Shown piece after piece: positions 43,004-52,428 of a stretch of 64,000 bases of DNA. The stretch's first letter is position 1. The number at the start of each line of letters is the position of its first letter. Origin of the DNA: Planctomycetota bacterium (GTDB lineage: Bacteria > Planctomycetota > Phycisphaerae > Phycisphaerales > SM1A02); assembly GCA_016872835.1 (NCBI GenBank), contig VGYX01000002.1, positions 124,001-188,000 of the forward strand, in the 5' to 3' direction. The position numbers and the translations under genes were made by a program. Under the pieces are notes generated by a model. The model was not told where the DNA came from. It made no database searches and saw nothing but the letters and a program-made list of their open reading frames with translations.

Positions 43004-43488
43004 GGGTGTGAGCCCGGCAGCGTCGACAAGGAGGATGAACCCTGCAGCAGTCCTGCATGCTGCGCGGCAAGACGGGCCGCATCCAGCACCAGGACATCGC
43101 GATGATCCACGCGTGCGACTTCGCGGATGAACGGCAACTCCGGCAATCCGTTCCTGGCGGTCCAGGAGCCGTCACGGTCCAGCGTGGCGGGCGCGTCCAC
43201 CGTGTCAACCAAAGCCCCGAAGACGGCGCGTCGCCCTTCGGCGGAGCCGTCGATCGGCCCCTCCAGCAGGAGAATGCGCGCGCCCAGCGTCGGTTCCACG
43301 GCGGGTCCGCCCAGAAGCATGCTCAGATCCACCGAGGGGATGAGCGTTCCGTGGTAGTTCAGCAGGCCGCGAATCCAGGGTGGCGCCCCTGGCACCTCCC
43401 GAAATCGCACCATCGGACAGACCTCGCGAACCCACGAGAGGTCCACGGCGAGATTCCGTGCGCCGACGGTGAATTGCAGACACCGCAT
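43000..43488 (-). CDS. cheW: CheW-type adaptor, first copy (WspB-like)
   Basis: 162 residues. MRCLQFTVGARNLAVDLSWV opens a CheW domain; REVPGAPPWIRGLLNYHGTL is the conserved P5/CheW interface segment and IPSVDLSMLLGG follows. It is the first gene of the chemosensory run. A TATCCT hexamer sits exactly 6 bases before its ATG, which places the operon promoter here rather than upstream of the HD-GYP gene. That gene ends 32 bases earlier and could still read through. Confidence 0.9.
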   Translation of the reverse strand: MRCLQFTVGARNLAVDLSWVREVCPMVRFREVPGAPPWIRGLLNYHGTLIPSVDLSMLLGGPAVEPTLGARILLLEGPIDGSAEGRRAVFGALVDTVDAPATLDRDGSWTARNGLPELPFIREVARVDHRDVLVLDAARLAAQHAGLLQGSSSLSTLPGSHP

Positions 43489-43494
43489 CCAGAA

Positions 43495-43500
43495 AGGATA
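43495..43500 (-). promoter_or_regulatory. Putative leaderless -10 (TATCCT), chemosensory operon
   Basis: TATCCT, 6 bases (TTCTGG), then the ATG of the first cheW at 43488. No obvious -35. Confidence 0.5.
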
Positions 43501-43520
43501 GCCCGCGCCAACGCTTGAAC

Positions 43521-45305
43521 TCAGTCCGGATGCGCCGCGCGCAGATCACGCAGACGATCCAGCAGCGCGAAGAAGATCTCGACAAGTTCCGGGTCAAAGT
43601 GGCGCCCAGATTCGCCCCGGATGAGATTCAGCACGGGCTTCTCGACCCACGGCTGCTTGTACGCGCGCGCGCTCTGTAGCGCGTCGTACACGTCGGCAAG
43701 CCCGACGATTCGCGCGAACAAAGGAGTCTCCTCGCCGCGCTTGCCGCCGGTGCGGGGCATTCCGCTGCGCGGATCCTTCAATGGCCGACCTTGCAGGTCG
43801 ACATGTCCCGGGTAGCCCGTCCCATCCCACCGCTCGTGATGGTTCAGCACCACGTCACGGGCGGCCTCGTCAAACTCGGTGGGGTGATCCATGTCCATGA
43901 AGAAGCGCGCGCCAATGATCACGTGCTGGCGCACGTGCACGATCTCCTCCGGCGTCAGCGGTCCCGGCTTGGACAGGATGGTGTCGCTCACGCCGACCTT
44001 GCCCACGTCATGCAGGCGCGCCGCCACCACCAGACGGTCGCGTTGGCGTTCGTACGCCGCGCCCGACAGTCCACGTCGATGGGCCCAAGCCTCGAAGATC
44101 AGCGCGGCCACGCCGGCCACCCGTTCCGCGTGCGGCGCGGTCTCGGCGGGATCGCGCGACGCCGCCATGCGCAGCATGCGCGAGATGATGCTCTCGGCCA
44201 GCCGGCTGCGTTCGATCGCGACCGTCGCCATGCTGGCAAAGTGCCCCAGCAGCACCTGATCCGCCTCGGAGAAGCGGTCCCGCGGCCGGCCGCGCTCGTC
44301 CAGTGCGTTCAGCAACTGCAGCACCCCAAGCGTGCTGCCCATGCTGGTCCGGAGGGGAAGCGCGATCATCGACCGGGTCGCGTACCCGGTGAGCCGATCG
44401 AAACTCGGATCGAAGCGGTAGGGCAGCGAAGCGTCGATGTCGTACGCATCCGCCAGATTCACCGCTTCGCCGCTCATCGCGACCCATCCCGCGATAGATG
44501 TCTCCGTGACCGGCAATTGGTAGGCGTTGAACTTCGCGGCCTCGGGCGCGCGCTTGGAAAGCGTGTCGTTCTGCGCGTAGGCGAATCGGAGGCTGCGCGA
44601 CTCACGCAGGAAGATCGTCCCCGCGTCGGCGCGCAGCAGCGCGCGCGCCTCGCTCAGGATCCGTTCCATGAGCACGTGGAAGTCCTGCAGCTTGTTCAGT
44701 TCCAGGCCCAGCTGGACCATCCGTTCCACCCGGCCGCGCTGCAGGGCGTTGTCGGCCTGCAGCGACGAGCGCATGTGCTGCACGATCTGCCGCATCTCCC
44801 CAAGGTCGCGGTCCCGCTCACGCAGGCGCGTCTGCAGACGCGCGATCGCGGCGTCCGCATCGATGGAGCGTCGCGTGGCGCCTCCGAGCTTGCCAAGGGT
44901 CCGAAGCCTCGCGCGCAGTTCCTCCGGTTCGATGACGCGGGTGACGAAATCCTCCACACCCGCCGAGAAGGCGGCAGCGCGGACCAGCGGATCGTCCGAC
45001 GCGGCGATCGCCAGCGACGGAATGCTCGAAGTCGCAGGACTCGCCTGCAGGCTTCGCAACAGGTCAAAGGGCATCGGATCACCGCCCGTGATGTCCACCA
45101 CAACGACCGATGGCGCGAGTCGCGACACGCGCTCCAGCGCGTCCGCATCCCGTGACATCGTCCGGATTTCATGCTCCGCCGGATCCGCTGCGGCCTGAAC
45201 GAGATCGAGCACCCACGCCTGTCCGGAAACCACGCAGACAAGGATCCGATCCCATGGCGCAGTGGCCTTGAGCTTCGAATCCGCAGCGACGCTTCCGTCG
45301 GGCAT
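43521..45305 (-). CDS. Receiver-GAF-HD-GYP protein (cyclic-di-GMP phosphodiesterase type)
   Basis: 594 residues. A receiver-like N-terminal domain (about 18-140) has PSVVVVDITGGD with an Asp at the acceptor position but otherwise weak receiver motifs. A coiled coil follows (about 145-200), then a GAF domain (about 205-375; ADAGTIFLRE, GWVAMSGEAVNLADAYDI, ALPLRTSMGSTLGVLQLLNA). The HD-GYP domain (about 385-590) is intact: HAERVAGVA, ARLHDVGKVGVSDTILSKPG, VLNHHERWDGTGYP and IVGLADVYDAL. These proteins hydrolyse cyclic di-GMP. It sits directly upstream of the Wsp-like operon. ATG at 45305 is divergent from the 45328 gene with only 22 bases between. Confidence 0.92.
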   Translation of the reverse strand: MPDGSVAADSKLKATAPWDRILVCVVSGQAWVLDLVQAAADPAEHEIRTMSRDADALERVSRLAPSVVVVDITGGDPMPFDLLRSLQASPATSSIPSLAIAASDDPLVRAAAFSAGVEDFVTRVIEPEELRARLRTLGKLGGATRRSIDADAAIARLQTRLRERDRDLGEMRQIVQHMRSSLQADNALQRGRVERMVQLGLELNKLQDFHVLMERILSEARALLRADAGTIFLRESRSLRFAYAQNDTLSKRAPEAAKFNAYQLPVTETSIAGWVAMSGEAVNLADAYDIDASLPYRFDPSFDRLTGYATRSMIALPLRTSMGSTLGVLQLLNALDERGRPRDRFSEADQVLLGHFASMATVAIERSRLAESIISRMLRMAASRDPAETAPHAERVAGVAALIFEAWAHRRGLSGAAYERQRDRLVVAARLHDVGKVGVSDTILSKPGPLTPEEIVHVRQHVIIGARFFMDMDHPTEFDEAARDVVLNHHERWDGTGYPGHVDLQGRPLKDPRSGMPRTGGKRGEETPLFARIVGLADVYDALQSARAYKQPWVEKPVLNLIRGESGRHFDPELVEIFFALLDRLRDLRAAHPD

Positions 45306-45311
45306 TCGCGG

Positions 45312-45317
45312 ATCCTA
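45312..45317 (-). promoter_or_regulatory. Putative leaderless -10 (TAGGAT), HD-GYP gene
   Basis: TAGGAT, 6 bases (CCGCGA), then the ATG at 45305. Overlaps by two bases the opposite-strand hexamer at 45316-45321. Confidence 0.55.
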
Positions 45318-45321
45318 CTCT
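45316..45321 (+). promoter_or_regulatory. Putative leaderless -10 (TACTCT), small membrane protein
   Basis: TACTCT, 6 bases (GCCTTC), then the ATG at 45328. It shares its first two bases with the minus-strand hexamer of the HD-GYP gene. Confidence 0.55.
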
Positions 45322-45327
45322 GCCTTC

Positions 45328-45600
45328 ATGAGTACCTCGCCGTTGCGACTCGAAGCGCCGATCGACGAGATCGTCCGTCTTGGCGCTGCGCTGTCGGCCC
45401 ATGCGGCGCTTCTGCACGATGGCCGCACGCGCGCCACTGCGCTGCCTGACGCGCTGGGTTCCGACATCCTGATCGACGAGGCACCCGAAGCGAGCCTGAA
45501 CGTGCTCGAGTTCGCCAACGTCGAGCTGCTTGAGTGGATGATCATCCTGCTGATCTCGGCCGAGATCGTGTTCAGCGTGGTGGCGTTCCTGCGGCACTGA
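45328..45600 (+). CDS. Small C-terminally anchored membrane protein
   Basis: 90 residues. A soluble part (LRLEAPIDEIVRLGAALSAH, ALPDALGSDILIDEAPEASL) precedes a single C-terminal hydrophobic helix (LLEWMIILLISAEIVFSVVA). The end, LEW followed by a hydrophobic run with a central Glu, resembles the C-terminal tail of DUF155/RMD1-type proteins, but the rest of that family is missing, so this is either a short relative or a coincidence. It is divergent from the HD-GYP gene. Confidence 0.55.
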   Translation: MSTSPLRLEAPIDEIVRLGAALSAHAALLHDGRTRATALPDALGSDILIDEAPEASLNVLEFANVELLEWMIILLISAEIVFSVVAFLRH

Positions 45601-46044
45601 GGCAGCTCAGGTTGACGTGATTTCCCTGAATTTCTCGGCGGGCGTGTCCCGCCGCTTCAGCCACTCGGTGAATGGAGCGCCCGGATGGAGGCGTTCGATG
45701 CGCCAGCAGATGACCGTAGCCACCGCTCGGACAGCCATGCCAGCGACGACGCGCGGAGGACTCCTGTGCTCGGAGTCTCGCCGATTCGGATTCGATGCAC
45801 CTGTCCATCGCTCGGGGCGTCCACGCAACGCCAGAGGGCGGGCACCTACGCACGGTCCACGGAGACGCCTGCGCATGACATGTCTCCACGTGTGCGATGC
45901 ATGGAGGCCTCGCGATTTCTCGGGGTTGCAGTCGAGCTCCATCTCGACGCGCCCGTGATCGGATTGGCGGGGGAGGCCCTTGAGCGGCCAACCAGAAACA
46001 TCTCGAGATTCCCAAGCTGATCTCGGGAAGCGTCTTGCGCGCAA
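45601..46044. other. 444-base region without an assignable gene
   Basis: Lies between the small membrane protein gene and the 3' end of tRNA-Leu. Long frames across it on the minus strand start inside the tRNA and look spurious. The last 43 codons on the minus strand (45607-45738, ending EWLKRRDTPAEKFREITST) have a more coding-like third-base pattern and may be a small gene or a remnant, but I recognise no family. No integrase, inverted repeat or duplicated tRNA end is visible. Confidence 0.5.
46004..46025 (-). terminator. Weak hairpin downstream of tRNA-Leu
   Basis: CGAGAT and ATCTCG (6 bp stem, 10-base loop) about 20 bases past the tRNA 3' end, followed on the minus strand by GATGTTT. The stem is short and the U-tract poor. 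Confidence 0.25.
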
Positions 46045-46129
46045 TGGGACCGGTGGGAGTTGCACCCACACGCCGGTTTCCCGGCCGCGGCTTTTAAGGC
46101 CGCTGCGTCTGCTGTTCCGCCACGGTCCC
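46045..46129 (-). tRNA. tRNA-Leu (anticodon UAA)
   Basis: 85-base class II tRNA. Acceptor stem GGGACCG/CGGTCCC (7 bp) with discriminator A. D stem GCG/CGC. Anticodon stem GCGGC/GCCGC with loop CTTAAAA, giving anticodon UAA. Long variable arm GCCGG-GAAA-CCGGC. T stem GTGGG/CCCAC with loop TGCAACT. CCA is not encoded (ATTG follows), so it must be added after transcription. Confidence 0.93.
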
Positions 46130-46136
46130 GCGGGGC

Positions 46137-46142
46137 AGGGTA
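46137..46142 (-). promoter_or_regulatory. Putative -10 (TACCCT), tRNA-Leu
   Basis: TACCCT ends 7 bases before the first base of the mature tRNA, between it and the zwf stop codon. Confidence 0.4.
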
Positions 46143-46152
46143 GCCGCGGCGG

Positions 46153-47538
46153 TCAGTCGTCCACGCGTGGCGCGTGCCAGCCGCCCTCGGGCAGCAGCAC
46201 CTCGTTCACGGCGTCGGGACCCCAGGTTCCGGGCGCGTAGCGATGCACGGGCACGGCGTTCCCCAGAATCGGGTCCACGATGCGCCACGCCTCCTCCACA
46301 ACGTCCTGTCGCGCGAACAGCGTCTGGTCACCCTTCAGCGCGTCGCCAAGCAGCCGCTCGTAGGGCGTCATCTCGTCGGCCTGCTGGTCCACGGCCTTCA
46401 ACTCGAGTGGCTGTCCCACCATGCGCTCGCCGTCGGACTTCACCTGGATGTTCATGCCGATCTCGATGCGCGGACTCAAGAGGAATCGCCAGTAGTTGTG
46501 TGGCGGCTTCTGCTCGTTGGGGAACACCACGGCGGGCGGACGGTGGAATTCCACGCGAACCTCGGTCGCGGTCATCGGCATGCACTTGCCAGCGCGCAGG
46601 TAGATCGGCACGCCCGCCCATCGCCAGTTGTCCACATGGACACGAACGGCGGCGTAGGTCTCCACCTGACTGTTGGGGGCCACGCCCTCCTCCTTCAGGT
46701 AGCCCTCGAACTGCCCGCGCACCACGTCGTTGGGGCCCAGCGTTCGGATGCTTCGGAACAACTTGATCTGCTCGTCACGCACACGCTCCATGTCGGGCCA
46801 GAAGGGCGGTTCCATACAGAGGAAGCCCACCACCTGCATCAGGTGATTCTCGATCACGTCGCGGATCGTGCCGGCGCTGTCGTAGAAGCGGCCACGACCC
46901 TCCACGCCGAACTTCTCGGCCATGGTGATCTCGATCTGCTTCACGTGATCGCGGTTCCACAAAGGCTCCAGGAACGCGTTCGCGAAGCGCGTGAACAGGA
47001 TGTTCTGCGTCGCTTCCTTGCCAAGGTAGTGATCGATGCGGAAGATGTCGCGCTCTGCATACACGCGGTGCAGCGTGGCGTTCAGCTGCGCCGCCGTGTT
47101 CAGGTCGCGGCCAAAGGGCTTCTCCACCACGATGCGGCTGCCGTCCGCGCAGCCACTGGCCTTCAGTTGATCGGTCACCAGCCCGAACACCACTGGCGGA
47201 ATGGCCAGATAATGCAGCGGGCGCTTCGCGCCGCCCAAGGCCGCGCGCAGCTTTCGGAAGGTCTCCATGTCGGCGTAGTCCCCATCCACGTACTGGAAGC
47301 GATCGCTGAACTTCTTGAACGCTGCCTCATCCACGCCGCGGCCGAACGTCGTGATGCCCTCGCGCGCTCTTGCCAGCAACTGGTCGCGCGTCATGCCGCT
47401 CTTGGCCACGCCGATCACCGGCGCGTCCAGATGGCCACGCTTGAACAGCGCCTGGATGGTGTCGAATGTCTTCTTGTGGGCAAGGTCGCCGGTGGCTCCA
47501 AAGAGCACCAGCGCGTCACTGTGTTCGGGGGCGCTCAT
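46153..47538 (-). CDS. zwf: Glucose-6-phosphate 1-dehydrogenase
   Basis: 461 residues. First step of the oxidative pentose phosphate pathway, NADP(or NAD)-dependent. Nucleotide-binding loop GATGDLA at 14-20, substrate-binding and catalytic segment [20 protein letters not shown] with the conserved His/Lys, and VVEKPFGRD (EKPxG motif). Length is slightly below the usual 480-510. GGAAGGA lies about 6 bases before the ATG. The gnd stop is 15 bases upstream, so gnd-zwf is one transcript making two consecutive pathway enzymes. Confidence 0.97.
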   Translation of the reverse strand: MSAPEHSDALVLFGATGDLAHKKTFDTIQALFKRGHLDAPVIGVAKSGMTRDQLLARAREGITTFGRGVDEAAFKKFSDRFQYVDGDYADMETFRKLRAALGGAKRPLHYLAIPPVVFGLVTDQLKASGCADGSRIVVEKPFGRDLNTAAQLNATLHRVYAERDIFRIDHYLGKEATQNILFTRFANAFLEPLWNRDHVKQIEITMAEKFGVEGRGRFYDSAGTIRDVIENHLMQVVGFLCMEPPFWPDMERVRDEQIKLFRSIRTLGPNDVVRGQFEGYLKEEGVAPNSQVETYAAVRVHVDNWRWAGVPIYLRAGKCMPMTATEVRVEFHRPPAVVFPNEQKPPHNYWRFLLSPRIEIGMNIQVKSDGERMVGQPLELKAVDQQADEMTPYERLLGDALKGDQTLFARQDVVEEAWRIVDPILGNAVPVHRYAPGTWGPDAVNEVLLPEGGWHAPRVDD

Positions 47539-47553
47539 GGGCTTCCTTCCAGC

Positions 47554-48576
47554 TCAGTGCGAGCCGCTGGTCTTCTCGTGATGTCCACCGAACTCAAAAC
47601 GCATCGCCGAGCACACCTTGTCGGCGAACAGCGCGTTGCCGCGACTGCTGAAGCGCTCGTACAGCGCGGCGGTGAGCACGTGCGCGGGCACGCCCTCGTC
47701 GATCGCCGCGTCGATGGTCCATCGGCCCTCGCCCGAATCGCTCACGCGACCACCGAAGTTCGCCAGTTGCGGATCCTTCGACATCGCGTCGGCGGTCAGG
47801 TCCAGCAGCCAGCTCGCCACCACGCTGCCGCGGCGCCACAGCTCGGCGATCTCGCCCAGATCGAAGTCGTACTGGTACGCCTCGGGCTCACGCAGCGGGG
47901 TCGTCTCGGCGTCCTTCTCGCGCTGCACCTTGCCGGCGTTCGCGTTCTTCAGGATGTTCAGGCCTTCCGCGTACGCGGCCATCAGGCCGTACTCGATGCC
48001 GTTGTGCACCATCTTCACGAAGTGGCCCGCGCCGCTGGCACCGCAGTGCAGGTAACCCTGCTCGGCGCTACCACCGCGATTGCCACGTCCCGGCGTGACC
48101 GGAATCGAGCCCTTGCCGGGGGCGAGCGCCGCGAAGATCGGGTCCAGGCGCTGCACGGCCGCCTTCGGTCCGCCGATCATCTGGCAGTAGCCGCGTTCCA
48201 GGCCCCACACACCGCCCGAGGTGCCGCAGTCCACGTAGTCAATGCCCTGCGCCGACAGCTGCTTTGAGCGCCGGATGTCGTCCTTGTAGTAGCTGTTGCC
48301 GCCGTCGATGAGACAGTCGCCCTTCGACATGAGCGGCGCGAGCTTGTGGATGGTCTCGTCCACGAAGGCGGCGGGGATCATCATCCACACGCTGCGCGGC
48401 GCCTCGAGCTTTCCGACAAGGTCCTTCATGTCGCCGGCGGCGATCGCGCCCTTTCCGGAGAGCTCCTTCACCGCGGCCGCGTTCATGTCCCAGACGACCA
48501 CTTGGTGGCCGGCCTTGAGAAGGCGAAGCGTCATGTTGGCGCCCATGCGGCCGAGGCCGATCATCCCGATCTTCAT
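47554..48576 (-). CDS. gnd: 6-phosphogluconate dehydrogenase, decarboxylating (short type)
   Basis: 340 residues, the short bacterial GndA/YqeC-like form (the long form is about 470). NAD(P) loop GLGRMGANMTLRLLKAGHQV at 7-26, DGGNSYYKDD, GTSGGVWGLERGYCQMIGG and the active-site segment GAGHFVKMVHNGIEYGLM with catalytic Lys and substrate His/Asn. Converts 6-phosphogluconate to ribulose 5-phosphate. A purine-rich AAAAGGAAA stretch precedes the ATG. Cotranscribed with zwf. Confidence 0.95.
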   Translation of the reverse strand: MKIGMIGLGRMGANMTLRLLKAGHQVVVWDMNAAAVKELSGKGAIAAGDMKDLVGKLEAPRSVWMMIPAAFVDETIHKLAPLMSKGDCLIDGGNSYYKDDIRRSKQLSAQGIDYVDCGTSGGVWGLERGYCQMIGGPKAAVQRLDPIFAALAPGKGSIPVTPGRGNRGGSAEQGYLHCGASGAGHFVKMVHNGIEYGLMAAYAEGLNILKNANAGKVQREKDAETTPLREPEAYQYDFDLGEIAELWRRGSVVASWLLDLTADAMSKDPQLANFGGRVSDSGEGRWTIDAAIDEGVPAHVLTAALYERFSSRGNALFADKVCSAMRFEFGGHHEKTSGSH

Positions 48577-48616
48577 GGTGAGGTTTCCTTTTGGCTCGAG
48601 TACGAAGCGAGTAAGT

Positions 48617-49270
48617 CTACCGACCGGCGCGCATCCTCGCGGCAGGCAGGATCCGGTCCGTCAGCCAGGCCGCGAAGAGCGATTTCGCGCAGCGCCCGTC
48701 CGGCCGCTCCACGCGACCATCCGCCCAGACCAGCGCACCATCGATCTCTGCGGCATCCATCGTCTCGAGCGGGTTCGCCACGATGCAATCCGCCCGCTTG
48801 CGGCCCAACTTTGCATGCGCGGAGTCGAGCAGGTCATCAGCCGGCTCCAGCGCGAAGCCGACCACGAACTGATTGGACCTCGCATCGAGCGATCCAAGGA
48901 TTTCGCCGACGGGCTCAAGCTGGATCGATACGCGCCCTGCAGAACGGCGCCGCTTGCCCGCCTGCACCTCCACGGGTCGCCAATCCGCCACCGCAGCCGC
49001 CATCACCAGCAGGTCGGCGCTCGGCCATCGGCTCGCCAGCGCCGCTCGCAGTTCCTCGGCCGTGCGGAACCGCACAACCTCGGGAAGCGAATCCAGTCCC
49101 GGTGGCTGGCAGGGCCCAGCCATCGCTGTGACGTGGCATCCCCGCCTCAGAAGTTCCGCCGCGATCTCGGTTCCCATTCGCCCACTGGAACGGTTGCCCA
49201 CGAAACGGACCTCGTCGAGAGGCTCCTGCGTGGGACCCAGTGTCACGATGGCGCGAAGAGGGGCTGACAT
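48617..49270 (-). CDS. coaB: CoaB-type phosphopantothenoylcysteine synthetase domain protein
   Basis: 217 residues. Only the synthetase half of the DFP/CoaBC enzyme: GPTQEPLDEVRFVGNRSSGR at the N-terminus (nucleotide-binding GxTxEPID...NxSSG), AAAVADWRP (central motif), and KLGRKRADCIVANPL near the C-terminus. No CoaC flavoprotein decarboxylase domain is present on either side; in most bacteria the two are fused (about 400 residues). The usual KIKK motif reads KRRRS, so activity needs testing. It is divergent from pilB with 83 bases between starts. Confidence 0.85.
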   Translation of the reverse strand: MSAPLRAIVTLGPTQEPLDEVRFVGNRSSGRMGTEIAAELLRRGCHVTAMAGPCQPPGLDSLPEVVRFRTAEELRAALASRWPSADLLVMAAAVADWRPVEVQAGKRRRSAGRVSIQLEPVGEILGSLDARSNQFVVGFALEPADDLLDSAHAKLGRKRADCIVANPLETMDAAEIDGALVWADGRVERPDGRCAKSLFAAWLTDRILPAARMRAGR

Positions 49271-49284
49271 GGCGGTGTCTTCGG

Positions 49285-49313
49285 TTGCGGGCAACCGCAG
49301 GACACCGCATACT
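49285..49313 (+). promoter_or_regulatory. Putative promoter of the pilus assembly cluster
   Basis: TTGCGG (49285-49290), 17 bases, CATACT (49308-49313). The start of transcription would fall near 49320, giving a leader of about 35 bases with TGGAG just before the GTG at 49354. Unlike most divergent genes here this one has a leader. Confidence 0.45.
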
Positions 49314-49353
49314 AGAGTTTCGGCATCCGCTCGCGACCCCCTCTGGAGACACC

Positions 49354-51090
<1,737 letters not shown>

Positions 51091-51130
51091 ACCACGAATC
51101 GCGCCCTGAGGCCCAGGGCAGGAGCACGAC

Positions 51131-52282
51131 ATGAGCGCAGAAGGCGGCAATGCACCGTTGGGCAAGCAGAGCTCGGTCCAGATCGACCGACTCCTCGACG
51201 TGATGGTGAAGCAGGACGCTTCGGACCTTCACGTGACGGTGGGCCGCCCGCCGACCGTCCGTCTCAACGGCCGTCTGCGCAACATGCAGACGAAGGTGCT
51301 CGATGCCGACGACTGCATGGCCCTGATGAAGTCGATCACCCCCGAGAAGAACCAGGCGGAGTTCCAGGAGAAGGGCGGCACCGACTTCGGCTTCAGCTTC
51401 AGCGAGGCCGCGCGCTTCCGAGTGAGCGTGTTCCGACAGAAGGGCAACGTGGCGATGGTGCTTCGCCTCATCCCCAACCGATTGCTGCCCTTCGACGTGC
51501 TCGGCCTGCCGGGCATCGTGAAGGACCTGATCCGCCGCCCGCGCGGCCTGTTCCTGGTCACGGGACCGACCGGTTCCGGCAAGACCACCACGCTCGCCAC
51601 GATGATCGACGAGATCAACGTGAATCTCGAGCGGCACATCATCACGGTCGAGGACCCGATCGAGTATTACCACCCGCACAAGAAGGGGATCATCAACCAG
51701 CGCGAGGTGGGTGGCCTGGCCGACGTCCCAAGTTTCAGCGAGGCGCTGCGCCGCGCTCTGCGCCAGAATCCCGACGTGATCCTGGTGGGTGAGATGCGCG
51801 ACCTCGAGACCATCGAGGCCGCCATCAAGGCCGCCGAGACCGGCCACCTGGTGTTCGGAACCCTGCACACCACAGGCGCCGCCGGCACGATCAACCGAAT
51901 CATCGACGCCTTCCCGGTCGCCCAGCAGGAGCAGGTCCGCGTGCAGCTGTCCACCAGCCTGCTGGCGGTGCTCAGCCAGGTGCTGCTGGCCCGCTCCGAC
52001 AAGCCCGGCCGAATCGCCGGCTACGAGTTCCTGGTGGTCACGCCGGCCATCAGCAACCTCATCCGCGAGAACAAGACCTTCCGCATCGACTCCGCGATCC
52101 AGACCGGCAAGAAGTTCGGCATGCAGCTCCTCGACGAGCACCTGTGGAACATCTATTCCAAGGGTCTGATATCTGCAGAGGAAATGGTCGACAAGGCCCG
52201 CAACCCAGGCGAGCTCAGCGAGCGCGTCCGGCGCTCCGGTGTGCAGTTGGCACGAGCCGAACTTGAGGGCGGCGAGGCCTGA
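51131..52282 (+). CDS. pilT: Twitching motility/pilus retraction ATPase PilT
   Basis: 383 residues. PilT hexameric retraction motor: DVMVKQDASDLHVTVGRPPT at the N-terminus, Walker A GPTGSGKTTTLATMID at about 144, TVEDPIEY, Walker B VILVGEMRDLETI (the GEMRD form typical of PilT), GTLHTTGAAGTINRIIDAFP, and the C-terminal AIxxLIRE-like motif (PAISNLIREN). There is no zinc tetracysteine, which separates it from PilB. The AIRNLIRE variant PAISNLIRE keeps the charged end. 40 bases after pilB1. Confidence 0.95.
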   Translation: MSAEGGNAPLGKQSSVQIDRLLDVMVKQDASDLHVTVGRPPTVRLNGRLRNMQTKVLDADDCMALMKSITPEKNQAEFQEKGGTDFGFSFSEAARFRVSVFRQKGNVAMVLRLIPNRLLPFDVLGLPGIVKDLIRRPRGLFLVTGPTGSGKTTTLATMIDEINVNLERHIITVEDPIEYYHPHKKGIINQREVGGLADVPSFSEALRRALRQNPDVILVGEMRDLETIEAAIKAAETGHLVFGTLHTTGAAGTINRIIDAFPVAQQEQVRVQLSTSLLAVLSQVLLARSDKPGRIAGYEFLVVTPAISNLIRENKTFRIDSAIQTGKKFGMQLLDEHLWNIYSKGLISAEEMVDKARNPGELSERVRRSGVQLARAELEGGEA

Positions 52283-52305
52283 ACCGCAGCCGGTCGCCGA
52301 CCTGA

Positions 52306-52334
52306 TTGCGCCAGAGATCTGCCGTTTGTGTAGT
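52306..52334 (+). promoter_or_regulatory. Possible internal promoter before second pilB
   Basis: TTGCGC (52306-52311), 17 bases, TGTAGT (52329-52334), in the 146-base gap between pilT and the second ATPase. The leader would be about 88 bases and holds GAAGGA before the ATG. Confidence 0.35.
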
Positions 52335-52428
52335 TTCAAAGTCGCATCGTTTCCTTGGTTCCTGTGCAACACCGGCCCATTTCACCCCGGAGGATGATTC
52401 GGGGGCGAGACAGCCAAGAAGGACCTTC

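Noticed and set aside
43521-45328. Chemoreceptor (MCP) gene for the Wsp-like operon
   Set aside because: The only adjacent sensor protein has GAF and HD-GYP domains and no MCP signalling hairpin.
45607-46071. A 154-residue minus-strand frame beginning MWVQLPPVPL, and a similar one at 45572-46069
   Set aside because: They start inside the tRNA-Leu gene; this opening is the usual false translation of a tRNA 3' end. Most of the length shows no coding signs.
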